Below, piece by piece: positions 1 to 10,861 of a stretch of 64,000 bases of DNA. Source of the DNA: Lactarius indigo (lineage: Eukaryota > Basidiomycota > Agaricomycetes > Russulales > Russulaceae); contig JAFKAC010000011.1 in the NCBI GenBank assembly GCA_025766275.1, positions 1,116,001 to 1,180,000 on the forward strand, in the 5' to 3' direction. Below the pieces are notes generated by a model, which saw only the letters and a program-made list of their open reading frames with translations, searched no databases and had not been told where the DNA came from. The position numbers and the translations under genes were made by a program. The number at the start of each line of letters is the position of its first letter. Position 1 is the stretch's first letter.

Positions 1-1762
1 CGCAATATTTGCTGGACAACCACGAGTGAAAGGCACGTCCAGCGTACAATGAACGTTGGATCCGATGGGGTCTTCGGTGACTGTTTAATCTTTTCGATGT
101 GGCCTATTTCGCTGACTAGCTTTCCAACTTCTCCCAACCACTCTAATCGAAAATTGATACAGCATACAAGCGATGCCGCGGCCTCAACACAAGCGCGCAT
201 ACGCCTACGTCTTGCCTCTTCATTTTCGAAATAAGAGTGATTATTGCAGGTGTCGAAAAGGTAGCGTACGCATCGACAGATGGTGTCGACGGCGGTCCCT
301 TCTAGGGGACGAGGGGGGTGAGGAGCCGGACCACCGGCGGCGGGAGGATCTGTCCGGGAGTCCAAAGTGTCGGGGTCGGAGCGCCCCTTGGAGGAGACAT
401 CCATCCACACTTCTCGGCCCCATTCTGTGTTGAAAGAGCCAGGAATCGCCAACACGAGAGGTTCCATCTCGGCGTTCACCGTATTGTTATCGACCAGCCA
501 TCGGATGGCGCGTACATCGCGATCTTTGCGTTCTTCGGTCTCTTCCATCACCAGCTGTTCTTGATATGCTTCAATGCTCATGTGCGTACGCCGTTTGAGA
601 GAAAAGCGGTCGATGGAATAAGATCTCGGGAACTTCTGTATCAGAAAAAATATCGGACGCGAAATGAGGGTCTTGTACGGCGACTGCAGGTCCCAGGCGT
701 GTTCCGATACGCTATACAGGTAGAAGGATCCGCAAATGCAGATAAGGACGATGGTGGTAACGCCAACAGTCGTGTTGGTCTTTAGCATAGCATCGCCAAG
801 GCCCAAAAAAAATAGGAAAAGCGAGACATGAATCAGCCTGGGGACTGCCTCCGCCAAGTTCCGCATCCCATTGGCACCTTCGAAAAAAAACTGTCGGAAT
901 CGCGCTCTCCTCAAGGGGCGATCGTACTGCTGGAAGACCCGCATGTAGGATCGAACCCACTGTTGAATGAGAATTGCAAGGAGCGCTGCGGACAGACTGC
1001 ATACGAGGCCGACAACCCAGTACATGTTCACCCGAATGTCAGAAAACAAAGGTTGAAATGCAGGATAGGGCAGTGGAGAAGTGGATGGGATGGAAACTTG
1101 TTGGGCGGCAGATGGGACGAGGGACTGTAAGACGGTGGGCGGAGTCGACACAGGTGAGGTTATGGATGGGACGGGGACCTGTAGAGCGATGGATGCGATT
1201 TGCTGTGAAATCTGGGCCAGCACTGCGGCCGACTGCTGTTGGTAATATGCCGATTGCTGCTGGTAATACACCGACTGATTCTGGTAATACACTGATTGCT
1301 GCGCGGGGTTCACTTGCAAATTCTGAATACTCTGGACAAGGAAGGAAGTGAGAACAGCAGAAAATAAACCAGCCTATGAGAATACGCGTGAATGAGTTCG
1401 AGTCTATGATGGACACAGTAATGTACACGCACAAATGTAAGGACACCATTCATATCCTCTGCCACACGTTGGAACCGGGCTTCGTCATGAGTTTTAGCCG
1501 CTTTCCCATAGAGAGACCAGAGGGCATTGGCACCATCATCGAAGTCCCCGTGCTCTTTGTGAGACCTGGTAGGTAATAGGCCGTCCGAAGAAGAGTTCCC
1601 CGTTGCTCTCCCTTGGGAGTCTAAAACATATAAGGAGGCACACGTCAGATCTCCACGCACCCAATCTAATGACACAGGACACGCACCAGGATAAGAAGGT
1701 CCTTCGGCGAGTGTTTCCGTCCACCTCTCCCCTATATCCTCTTTAGGGCCATCAAAACCCAT
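1..1762 (-). CDS. DUF6535 multi-pass membrane protein, C-terminal part beyond the window edge
   Basis: The gene reads leftwards from ATG at 1762 and has no stop before base 1, so at least 567 residues are present and the 3' end is missing. Exon 1 is 1762-1433; a 59 bp intron (1432-1374, GTGCGT..TAG) is followed by one long exon. The protein shows the DUF6535 layout: an LWSLYGKAAKTHDEARF segment, EDMNGVLTF, then hydrophobic AGLFSAVLTSFLVQSIQ directly after the intron, a short Tyr/Gln repeat (YYQQQSA), a second membrane segment WVVGLVCSLSAALLAILI, the motif QQWVRSYMRVFQQYDRPLRRAR, two more membrane segments (HVSLFLFFLGLG and VGVTTIVLICICGSFYLYS) and the family SPYKTLISRP motif. DUF6535 proteins are abundant in mushroom-forming fungi and have no established function. 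It is divergent from the G-domain gene at 2500. The family call is firm, the exact splice sites fairly so. Confidence 0.8.
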
Positions 1763-2499
1763 TTTGATAAGAATTATTCCAAGGCCTACCCATGGGCATC
1801 GATTCTCCTCGTTCTGGGTCAGCTATGGGCTCCACGGATCCGGGCATCGCGATATTCACAACTCGATGGGTTGAAATGTCGACTGGGGTGTGGGGCGTGA
1901 AGGGAGTGAGGAAGTTCGAGTCTGGCGTGTGTTACTGTAAACCTCAGGCCTCATGCATCATGGCGGGGGCAATTCCGTCGAGCATGCGGTGTTCCCATGC
2001 TTCGATCGCATTCCGATGGCGAGTTACCTGACCCCAATCAACGTGGATGATAATAGGTTCCGGCCTCATTCTGTCAGTACTAGCGCAGGGAGAACAGATG
2101 AGGCCTTAGCCTGAACACATACGGATGCCACGAAGTTAGGCTGCCAACATAGTTATACGGACAGAAAAGTTGAAAGCACCTCGAATGTGAACCTTCAGTT
2201 CATTTTTGACCTCATGGCGACAGGCAAGTGAGCACGTGTAGACGAAATCCTGAATCCAAATAAATCGTGGCCTAAGTAGTGTTTAGGTGGCTGTCAGTGT
2301 ATAGCATTTACGAGAGGTTCAAGTTGCAGGATCTGAAACCGTCGCCACTGCCAAGACAACTCTAACGAACCCTAACCCTACAGGTGGCCAGCAACTTCGA
2401 TCATCCTCGTTCGACCTGCGTGTCCGCTCATATAGGTGCGGGATACAATGCGACGTGCGTATCACAAATCTCCTGCTTGAGCTTCCACCAAGTCGTCTG
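1763..2499. other. Divergent intergenic region between DUF6535 gene and G-domain gene A
   Basis: No supportable gene. It must carry both promoters. Two adjoining CCCTAA units near 2370 are too few to be a telomeric tract. The last 40 bp before 2500 already resemble the sequence upstream of gene B, so the inverted duplication includes a little 5' flank. Confidence 0.5.
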
Positions 2500-5101
2500 A
2501 TGGGGAATCGCTGTAGTACGCCCACCGCCGACATGTCCCCTGTGGCCAACAGGGAAATAGCACTGCAAGAACAGTCTCCATCAGTCATGCCACATGTCAC
2601 GGCGGCGCGTGCACCCTCGTCCCAACAGAGTGGTATAGGGGCTGCGCCTGCGTCGCCACGAGTTGGAGGGGTGTCGTCGTATGAACGATCCACCCGCAGC
2701 AGGGTGAAATCTGCTCCACAGACTCGGAAGGTGCAATCCACGAAGGGCGGTGAAGATTTGCCACCTTTACCATCCCAGAGATCCAGGGCGAAGTCATCCA
2801 TTGCATCATCTAGTAGGGGCCCCGGTTCGAGTACCAGCCTGGTGAGCGCAGGTGAGCGCGAGCCTATTATCCCGCCTGGAGGCCGCTCACTTTGACAGTG
2901 CGGCAAATGCTCCCCTCGTCCCAGCAGAGTGGTAAAAAGTCGACATCCACGTCACCACAAGTTGGAAGGGTGTCTCCGTATGAACAACCCATGCGCGGAA
3001 GGGCGAAGTCTGCTCCACAGAAAATGCAACCCACGAAAGGCAGTGAAGACCTGCCGCCTTTACCTCAGAGATCTAGGGCGAAGTCATCCTTTGTTTCGTC
3101 TAGTAAGAGTCCCAGTTCAAATATCAGACTAATGAGCGCAGGTGAGCGCGAACATTTTATCCGGCCTGTAAGCCGCTCACTTTGACAGTGAGGCAATTAC
3201 TCCCCGAGCACTTCAAGTGTGTTTTTCGACACCGTCTTGTATTTTATAACTCTTAGACCTCCGTAGATTCCGAATTCTTGTTGTAGGGAAGGTGCGCACA
3301 CTGCGTATTGGGAAATAAAAAATTGGTCTGGATTTCACACTTCACAATAGAACGGCTCTGGAAAATCATCACTCGTCAAAACCGTCTTCAAAGTGGATGC
3401 CACAGTACGCTTTTATAATCCTACGTCACCGACAAAATAACTCTGCAACTGAAGCATGGAGGTTCCAACGAGAATACTTGGGAATCCCGATATCAACGTC
3501 GAGTTTCGACCAAAAGATAACCGTTACCTCATTGTCCATGAGTATTCGTTGGACCCGCAGGCTGGGGATTCGCAAAACCTGCAGACGATCCGGGACTTCA
3601 TCTCACACCGCACTGACCCAAGCTGCTCACATTCAGAAAGATTGCATGCCGTCTGGTAATAGTAGTTTCTTGCGATATTTTATGCCTTCCATTATTAAAA
3701 AACCGATTTAGGATATGTGTCCCAGCGTCCGACGCTATTGCTGGGAGGCTCGGAGATGGAGTGGAAGAGATTCTGGGTCTGAGAAATTGTGAGTGCGATT
3801 CAATGCTATATCCCTCGATAACGTCACCGACGTCAGTGAGTCTCAGTGCCAGTGGTTGTCGTGTTCACTAAATTTGACGTGGTCGTCTCCCAAGTCCGTC
3901 TCGACAACCCCAGCGAATCTTATGAACGCGCAAGGACCAGGGCACACACAATGTACGAAGACTCATGTCGCCAACTATTTCATAAAGACCCAAGGGATGT
4001 GCCTGCAGAGATCGTTTCGGGTGGGTGCCTTTGTCTCCCACATACACGTTGTGAAGGGACCAACTGACATTACCAAACCTCCTTAGAGAATTCAAGATTC
4101 ATCGATCTTGTCGACAACTTAGTCGTGATGACAGATAGGTTCATTACAGACTCACGCGGACCCTCTGGACGGTCTAGCGGACAAGGGGCAAAGCAACGAG
4201 TTGGTGCTGTACCTCTTGCGTGGTCAGCGGCGTTACGAGTAAACCATGACATCATCATTCAAGCTTCCATCGAGTACGTAGCTTGTTTCTCCTCCTACCT
4301 TCTTAACCGTATTCTTTCCCCAGAGTTGGACGAAGCCGTAAGACGCTGACCCTATGATTCGGGTATATTCTAACATAGCCGTTACTACGTCAGGATATTG
4401 GAGCAACCTATGGTTTAGTCCTGACTTCGCCGATCAAACACTCAAGCACTGCGTGGACATTCTCCACCTCGATATTGTTGAGATCTGGAATATGAATGAC
4501 AAGAGAAGGGTTCGGTTTTCCTCATTCGTCGGTTGTCCTAATTACTGACTAGGATTAGTATCTCTCGAGCGATGTGTTCAAAGCGAAGATGTCTCACCTC
4601 GTCAAAGACCTGGCTGGGTCCGCCAACGCGACGTCGAGGTGAGCATTGTCTTTGTGAGATTGAGTAGATCCTCAACCATGACTTGCAAGTAGTTCCGACC
4701 CGACTAGAGCTGGGGACGATTACGATTACGCAGATTGGGTCAACGGCGTGTATAAGGGCAGGTAAGGAAGCTTCTTCGCTCTTGTTTTCATGGCCTCGGT
4801 TGACCCCTCGCCTACTAGCCGGGAGAATGTCCGTTGCGTGGTGGGCTACATTGTAAATCTCACGGTCATCCTGGACGGCATCTTCAGGGTGGCCGCTGGG
4901 GATATGTCGCCGAGTCACGCCCAGCAGGTCTTCGAGAGGCATGCGAGGTCCCGGCACAGGGATACGATCAACCAAGATATCCGGAGCTTCATTGCAGAAG
5001 CATTCGCAATCAGGTCTTTTGCACCAGAGAAAGATTTGGTCTTGGAGAGAATCATCGACTTGATCAAGCAGTTTTGTGTCCCTCCGTCAGGAAACAGTTG
5101 A
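2500..5101 (+). CDS. Lipid-anchored G-domain (P-loop GTPase-like) protein, paralog A
   Basis: Fourteen exons join without a stop into 632 residues: 2500-2851, 2899-3141, 3189-3216, 3267-3291, 3351-3404, 3462-3655, 3712-3788, 3847-4020, 4087-4273, 4324-4337, 4394-4509, 4559-4638, 4690-4761, 4819-5101. All introns are 47-66 bp, GT..AG and phase-matched. The protein begins MGNRCS, an N-myristoylation pattern (Gly2, Ser6) with a nearby Cys. Residues 2-205 are a Ser/Pro/Arg-rich, probably disordered head. The G domain starts at FRILVVGKNGSGKSS (P-loop about 215-223), followed by NVEFRPKDNRYLIVHEYS, WICVPASDA and the G4 motif VVVFTKFD (332-335). A helical C-terminal region (ENVRCVVGYIVNLTVILDGI) ends the protein. 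Compared with B it lacks the Gly in HE-C/Y-S-G-L-D at the presumed G3 position. Known family: G-domain P-loop proteins of Agaricomycetes, function unknown. Membrane signalling is inferred. Confidence 0.8.
2614..3204 (+). repeat. Tandem duplication of a Ser/Pro-rich exon with its intron (two units of about 299 and 290 bp)
   Basis: Unit 1 begins at CCCTCGTCCCAACAGAG (2614) and unit 2 at CCCCTCGTCCCAGCAGAG (2913-2914); both end at TTTGACAG followed by a GGCAA..CTCCC block (2891 and 3181). Each unit encodes SSQQSG..KSAPQ..LPPLP..RSRAKSS..SA and ends with a 47 bp intron having the same GTGAGCGCG donor. The unit length in coding sequence (243 nt) is a multiple of three, so splicing keeps the frame. 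Paralogs B and C carry only one copy. Confidence 0.85.
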
Positions 5102-5587
5102 AAGACACCAACCGGGGAGGAGCGACCGAGGGGATGGTCCAATACACGGCACATTAGTTCACGATATTGTATTATTAATTCTCGTGTTGTCTTATTTCCG
5201 ATTTTATTGCGTGTTTACAGAGCCATTTTACCATCGTCGGCGTTGCATTTGCATACAAATAGAACATAAAAATACAGAAGTTGAAAAAGAAAACGTCAAG
5301 AGCTAAGGTTGACCAGCGGTAAACCGGTCCGGTCCGTGGGAATCATGCGGAAAAGTCCTGACCTTCCTGACCTTAAGTCGCGTAACAAAGGTCCAAATGC
5401 CGCGTCCATCATTGGGAAAGTCCACTCGTTTCCGTAAGCAAGCTTGTCATCATCCACATGGTCATATATTAGATAGTATGTGTAAATAGTAAGTTAGACA
5501 TGGGACGCGCACGATTCGAAGCGACGGATAGAGGGATGGTTCGAGCATGGGTTGGGTTTACGTCCCTGAGTCTGCAAGGCAGGCCAT
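5102..5587. other. Spacer between the arms of the inverted repeat
   Basis: The 486 bp hold the 3' ends of the two convergent genes and no ORF of interest. The sequence is AT-richer than the arms. No symmetry was seen inside it. Confidence 0.5.
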
Positions 5588-7974
5588 TCAACCACTTCCT
5601 CCATTTCCCGAAGGGGGGACACAGAATTGCTTTATCAAGTCGATAATTCTCTCCAATATCAGGTCCTTCTGTGGCACAGAAAACCTGATTGCGAATGCCT
5701 CTGTAATAAAGCTCCGGATATCTCGGTGGATCATATCCCTGTGCCGGGACCTCGCATGCCTCTCGAAGACCTGCTGGGCGTGACTCGGCGACATATCCCC
5801 AGCGGCCACCCTGAAGATGCCGTCCAGGATGACCGTGAGATTTACAATGTAGCCCACCACGCAACGGACATTCTCCTGGCTATTAGACAAGAGGTCAAGC
5901 AAGGCCAGGGAGACAAGAGCGCTTCCTTACCTGCCCCTATACACGTCGTTGACCCAATCTGCGTAATCGTCCCCAGCTCGGGTCGGGTCGGAACTACTTG
6001 CAAGTCGTGGTTGAGGATCTACTCAATCTCACAAGGACTGTGCTCACCTCGACGTCGCGCTTGCAGATCCAGCCAGGTCTTTGACTAAGTGAGACATCTT
6101 CGCTTTGAATACATCGCTCGAGAGATACTAGTCGCCCTAGTCAGCGCAGCTAGGATGGCCGACGACTGGGGAAAACCAAACCCTTCTCTTATCATTCATA
6201 TTCCAGATCTCAACAATATCGAGGTGGATAATGTTCACGCAGTTCTTGAGTGTCTGATCGGCGAAATCGAGACTAGACAATAGGCTACGCCAATATCCTG
6301 ACAGGACCACGAGTATTTTAGAATCTACCTGAGTTCATTAGGGTAGTATGCTTACGGTTTCGTCCAACTCTAGGAAATGAATACGATTAGAAATGTATAG
6401 AAGAGAAATAACACTACGTACTCAATGGAAGCTTGAATGATGATGTCATGGTTTACTCGTAACGCCGCTGACCACGCAAGAGGTACAGCACCAACTCGTT
6501 GCTTTGCCCCTTGTCCGCTAGACCGTCCAGAGGGTCCGCGTGAGTCTGTAATGAACCTATCTGTCGTCACGACTAAGTTGTCGATAAGATCAATGAATCT
6601 TAAATTCTCTGAGGAGGTTTGGTAACTTCAGTTGGTCCCTCTATAATGCGTATGGGAGACAAAGGTACCTGAAACGATCTCTGCAGGCACATCTCTTGGG
6701 TCCTTACGAAACATTCGGCGACATGAGTCTTCGTACATTGTTTGTGCCCTGGTCCTTGCGCGTTCATGAGATTCGCTGGGGCTGTCGAGACGAACTTGGG
6801 AGACGACCACGTCAAATTTAGTGAACACAACAATCACTGGCACTAAAACTCACATCGGTGACGTTAATAAAAAAAATAACATTGATTGTGCTCACCGTTT
6901 CTCAAGTTAAGAATCTCTTCCACTCCATCACCGAGCCTCCCGGCAATAGCGTCGGACGCTGGGACGCATATCCTAAATTGATTATCATCAATAAACAAGA
7001 CATTTAACATCACAAAAATAGACTTTTCTACCAGACGGCATGTAATCTTTCTGAAGGTGAGCGACTTGGGTCAGTGCGGTGTGCGATGAAGTCCCGGATC
7101 GTCTGCAAGTCTTGCGAATCACTAGTCTGAGAATCCAAACCGGAACACTCATGGACAATGAGGTAACGGTTATCTCCTGGACGAAACTCGACGTTGATAT
7201 CGGCTTTGCCAGGGGCTCTCACTGGTGCCGCCTTATACCCATTGCACGGTCAAGTAGGTGACGTAGAAACACATTAGAATAAAAACGCACTGTGACATCC
7301 ACTTTAAAGACTGCTTTGATGAGTGACGATTTTCCGGAGCCGCTCTATTATGAACCAAGATCAATTTTAACAGACACCCGCCTGAGTGCAGCATGTGCGC
7401 ACCTTCCCTACAACGAGAATTCGGAATCTACGGATAATATATGAGTAATATGGAATGAGGTAGTGTTGAAGAACACACTTGAAGTGTTCGGGGAGCGTTT
7501 GCCGTACTGTCGAGTTAAGCGTGCGACGGGCAGCATAACTCACGGCTGGCCGTCTAGGGGATGCTCTTGAGTGCTCTTGTCATTGTCAGTGAGGTACGCG
7601 GATCGGTCAGGGTCGCGCTCACCTGCGCTCGTTGATGAACTGCGACTCCTACTAGATGAGGCAACGGTCGACTTCGCCCTAGACCTCGGGGATGGAGACG
7701 GTGGCAATTCTCTGCTGTCCTTCATGGATTGCACTTTCTGTGGAGCAGACTTCACCCTGTTGCGAGCGAGTGGTTCACGCAAAGGCTCTTCTACGACTTG
7801 TGGCGACCCTCGTCCTGGCATTGTACCACTCTGTTGGGACGAGGATCCAGGTGTTCCCACACCTTGTGGCATGATTGGTGAGGGCTTGGCTTGTGATGTT
7901 TCTGTTGCTTCTCTCATAGGCATGGGGGACTGGACAGGCGCATCCTCGGCGGGTTTGCTGGAACAACAACCCAT
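5588..7974 (-). CDS. Lipid-anchored G-domain (P-loop GTPase-like) protein, paralog B
   Basis: Thirteen exons join into 554 residues: 7974-7623, 7506-7479, 7427-7403, 7344-7291, 7231-7032, 6972-6896, 6842-6669, 6608-6422, 6369-6356, 6297-6182, 6127-6048, 5996-5931, 5879-5588. All phases agree with gene A. The start MGCCSSK fits myristoylation (Gly2, Ser6) plus palmitoylation of Cys3/4; an upstream in-frame ATG (8034, MGCAYQK) is possible but lacks Ser6. After a Ser/Pro/Arg head come the P-loop GKSGSGKSS (134-142), ADINVEFRPGDNRYLIVHECSG, WICVPASDAIAGRLGDG, the G4 motif VIVVFTKFD (253-256) and a helical tail. The first intron is 116 bp against 47 bp in A because its 3' half is unrelated. It is convergent with A and colinear with C. 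Function is unknown; nucleotide binding is inferred from the motifs. Confidence 0.8.
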
Positions 7975-8015
7975 CGGACGGCGCAAAGACTCGGTGGAAG
8001 CTTGAGTAGACGATT
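5588..8015 (-). repeat. Right arm of the inverted repeat carrying G-domain gene B
   Basis: This is the reverse-complement partner of 2460-5101. Introns as well as exons are recognisably shared, which places this duplication after the split from gene C, whose introns differ in sequence. Confidence 0.85.
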
Positions 8016-10297
8016 TCTGATATGCACATCCCATGGGGATCCCATATCTATAGGAGGGCGGGGGGGTGTACACGAGGGTTCCTTGCCGAAAAACCGTGAC
8101 TTGAAGTCGAAGAAAGAGTTCGCGCGTGTCGGCCACGTGCAGTGCGTGCGTGTGATCGCATTAAAATCAAAATTCTGAGATCCATTGGGACCGGGATTCG
8201 GCCTTTTCGTGATAAAACTGTGAAAAATACCGGAAAAAACAAAGCGTAGTGGCAAAATTTTAAGTCCCATTGTCCTAAGCCATTATCCCCTAAAATCTGA
8301 CTCAGTTGTGCGATTTTCTCAAGAACTCCTGGTTTTTTCACTGAAAGACCGAACTGACGTCAACAAAAAGCATGTTGTCTTGTACTACTGTAATAGTACA
8401 CGACTCGGTCGATAAATTAGTTCAATCAGAATATACTGTGCAGGCTGCCATAGCGTTTTTTTCTGTATTATCTCAGACTGACAAAGGATGCATAGCCGTG
8501 ACAGCCGACGTGCAACAGGCATAGCGCATTCTCGCATCAAGCTTGCCGCACTCACTTTCGTGTAATACGGCGGCTGAGCCTACGCCCTTTTGGATCGGAG
8601 CACGAGAATCAATGATTAACGTGTCTAGTTGGGGACAATACGGTATACACAGTACCACCACTTTTCGGAGGGTTTTGTGGAGTTGGTATGTAATGTACCT
8701 TGCTTACGATAAGGAATGAAAAGAAAATGGTGCGTGGACTGTACCTGGGACCTACTCGCAGTGACCAAGATGCGGTCGGTGTATCACTAGACGAAGGCTG
8801 TGACAGGTGATGCGTTGATGGCTGGCCATCAACGCCTGGTGGCGGGGACCCATGTCTACTATGCGAATCCGAATCCTCGTGCTGGCGGTCTGTACGCAAG
8901 GAGTCTGCGAAGTGCATAAACTAGTAAATTACGCCGAGTGAGCAAAATCATAAACAGCGCCACGGCCCTGGATACTGTAACCTGAACGATGTCACAAGCG
9001 AGATCATGTGGAATTTTTCAAGGAATTTTTAGTCCGGAATGGGCCGAGTGGTAAGTGAACTAGTGACTGCTCGTTCGAGTTTTCCATCCAGTGAGTTGTG
9101 ACAACCCCGAAGGTCCCTAAAGAGAACCCTATCGACTGCCTGCGCCGCTGACATGGACAAACGAGGAAGAGTCTGAAAGACAAAGCTGAGCTCGGTGAGC
9201 TCGAGAATATATTACTCAAGACCGCCGCCATCACGTAAACCTTGCAGACGCCAATGTCGTCAATGTCGTCATCAGGCGCCAGTCAAGTCTGTGCTGCGAA
9301 ATAGGAATCTTGTACTCCGGAATACAAATGGATGCAAAATAAATAAATAGGAATCTTGTCGCTCACTAGGCCCACACAAGATATGGGGCTATGAGGACCG
9401 GACCGGACGGCGAAAGTGACCGAAATACCACGGTACGCGCTTGGGTGCCGACCTCCTGTTTTTCAACCTCAAAGCGCCACCGTGATAACTTGAAGTCTTG
9501 AACCACCATTTCCCAGCGCTCCGCCTTAACACCAAACTGTGCTGGGGCCCCAGCACACCCATCACTTGACGATTCCCATGCGCCGCTCTCCTTGGAGAGA
9601 GGGGAGGCCTTAGGATATAGGGGCAATATCAAATATGATGGTACCGCGGAGCTTGAGGCTCAGTATGGCCATTGCCTGAGTCCGTTCCAATGGTTATCGA
9701 CTATGTAGAAACAGGTGTCAACAAACGAGACGTCGAAGACCCCGCCTATCTGGATCTAGAGTTTTTAGTCTCACTGAATTAGGAAGAGCGTCAACCCGTG
9801 AGTGGCGTTAACCAACATGATGGCAGAGGTAACTTCCAGCTGTTTCTTCTCCTTCAATATTATCCATCAGACCGCCAAGCGGCTGGCTGACACATGGTCA
9901 TATGATACGCACCCGCATCAAATATATCGTCTTTCAACGGTTCCCTACTCGGAGCTAGTGTCTTTGGCAAATACTCACCTGCAGACTTATCGTTTTAAGT
10001 AGTAAGAACCCATCAAACTTACAGTACTAAGAGCTAAGCTCAGACTCGACTGGTATCGCTTCTCCTCACTCGAGGTCTCTCTCCACATACACCACAATCA
10101 CGAGCTCGTGTGTGACAAAGAACACATAGAAGGGCTTGTAGGAAGGACATCTTGACTTCTGGACCGAACGAGTAGCCTCTACCGGCAAATGCCGTAGGTG
10201 GTTGAGATGGTCCGGCCTCATGTAGGCCTCATGCCCACCAGCAAGCTTACCAGCTTCAATTTGTCACTGTAAAGACCTTTCTAGAAGGGGCAAATAC
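7975..10297. other. Intergenic region without a supported gene
   Basis: About 2.3 kb. Minus-strand ORFs at 8917-8609 (Ser/Pro/His-rich start MHFADSLRTDRQHEDSDS) and 8661-8473 could be pieces of a decayed gene, and 9632-9366 encodes VVQDFKLSRWRFEVEKQEVG, but none could be joined into a complete reading frame. A tRNA-like stretch at about 9040-9110 (GGCCGAGTGGTAAG.., GTTCGAG) does not fold into a full cloverleaf by eye. Confidence 0.35.
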
Positions 10298-10681
10298 TCA
10301 ATCTGGTCTCCCGTACTTCACGTGCTGATGCAATTGATCTCCGCGCACCAGCTCAGTCGGTTCAGGATGAGTTGTTACAGCATGATGATAAGAACTTCGG
10401 CCGGAGTTCCAGCGACGATAGTGCAGAAAACTCTCCATGTCCAACGCTACTTTATACAAGGGTTCCTGATTCTGAAGTCGGTGGTTGAAGGGATTTGAAG
10501 CCGATGTAGACGAAGACGCCACTGCGGCGTTGTCTATGGGCGCACCGCCGCGCAAATTTATGTAAGAATATGTGTCCTGTTGGTCAGTAGTGAGCTCGAA
10601 GTCACCAGTCATCGATCTCCGTTCCGTCAAGAATGAACTCAGGGTGTTTGATTCAACCTTCGACTCTACACCTTGGTTCAT
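10298..10681 (-). CDS. Unrecognised 127-residue ORF
   Basis: A single open frame from ATG to stop, 180 bp downstream of G-domain gene C on the same strand. Composition is ordinary for a protein (FELTTDQQDTYSYINLRGGAP, KVALDMESFLHYRRW) with a Ser/Ala-rich middle and a His-rich end. No family was recognised. It may be a small gene or a surviving exon of a degraded one. Confidence 0.3.
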   Translation of the reverse strand: MNQGVESKVESNTLSSFLTERRSMTGDFELTTDQQDTYSYINLRGGAPIDNAAVASSSTSASNPFNHRLQNQEPLYKVALDMESFLHYRRWNSGRSSYHHAVTTHPEPTELVRGDQLHQHVKYGRPD

Positions 10682-10861
10682 GTACGCGTGTACTAATAGA
10701 GAAGCTTATATATGAGAACAAATGATCGGACGACACTAAAGTGAGGTAATCGCATAGTGCATGGTAGTGTGTGCGTTTAGAAACGGAAAGGATCATGAAG
10801 TCAAGGGGACAGTGCGTCAATAAGTAACAGATGAACAGCGCGGAGACATTTAACTACTTTC

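Larger units (their letters stand above)
2460..5101 (+). repeat. Left arm of a large inverted repeat carrying G-domain gene A
   Basis: This arm matches the reverse complement of 5588-8015 through exons and most introns, interrupted by small indels and by the extra tandem exon at 2614-3204. Similarity starts shortly before the start codon (GAGCTTCCACC..AGTC in both arms) and is lost at the stop codons. The arms are separated by a 486 bp unrelated spacer. Confidence 0.85.

Noticed and set aside
2366..2382. CCCTAACCCTA stretch resembling fungal telomere repeats
   Set aside because: Only two units and no subtelomeric features; expected by chance or as a minor remnant.
4070..4258. Open frames on the minus strand of gene A and on the plus strand of gene B
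   Set aside because: They are the same antisense shadow in both arms of the inverted repeat, overlapping well-supported exons.
9040..9115. tRNA-like D-arm and T-arm motifs (GGCCGAGTGGTAAG and GTTCGAG)
   Set aside because: Acceptor and anticodon stems could not be paired by eye and the T-arm lacks the full GGTTCGAATCC pattern.
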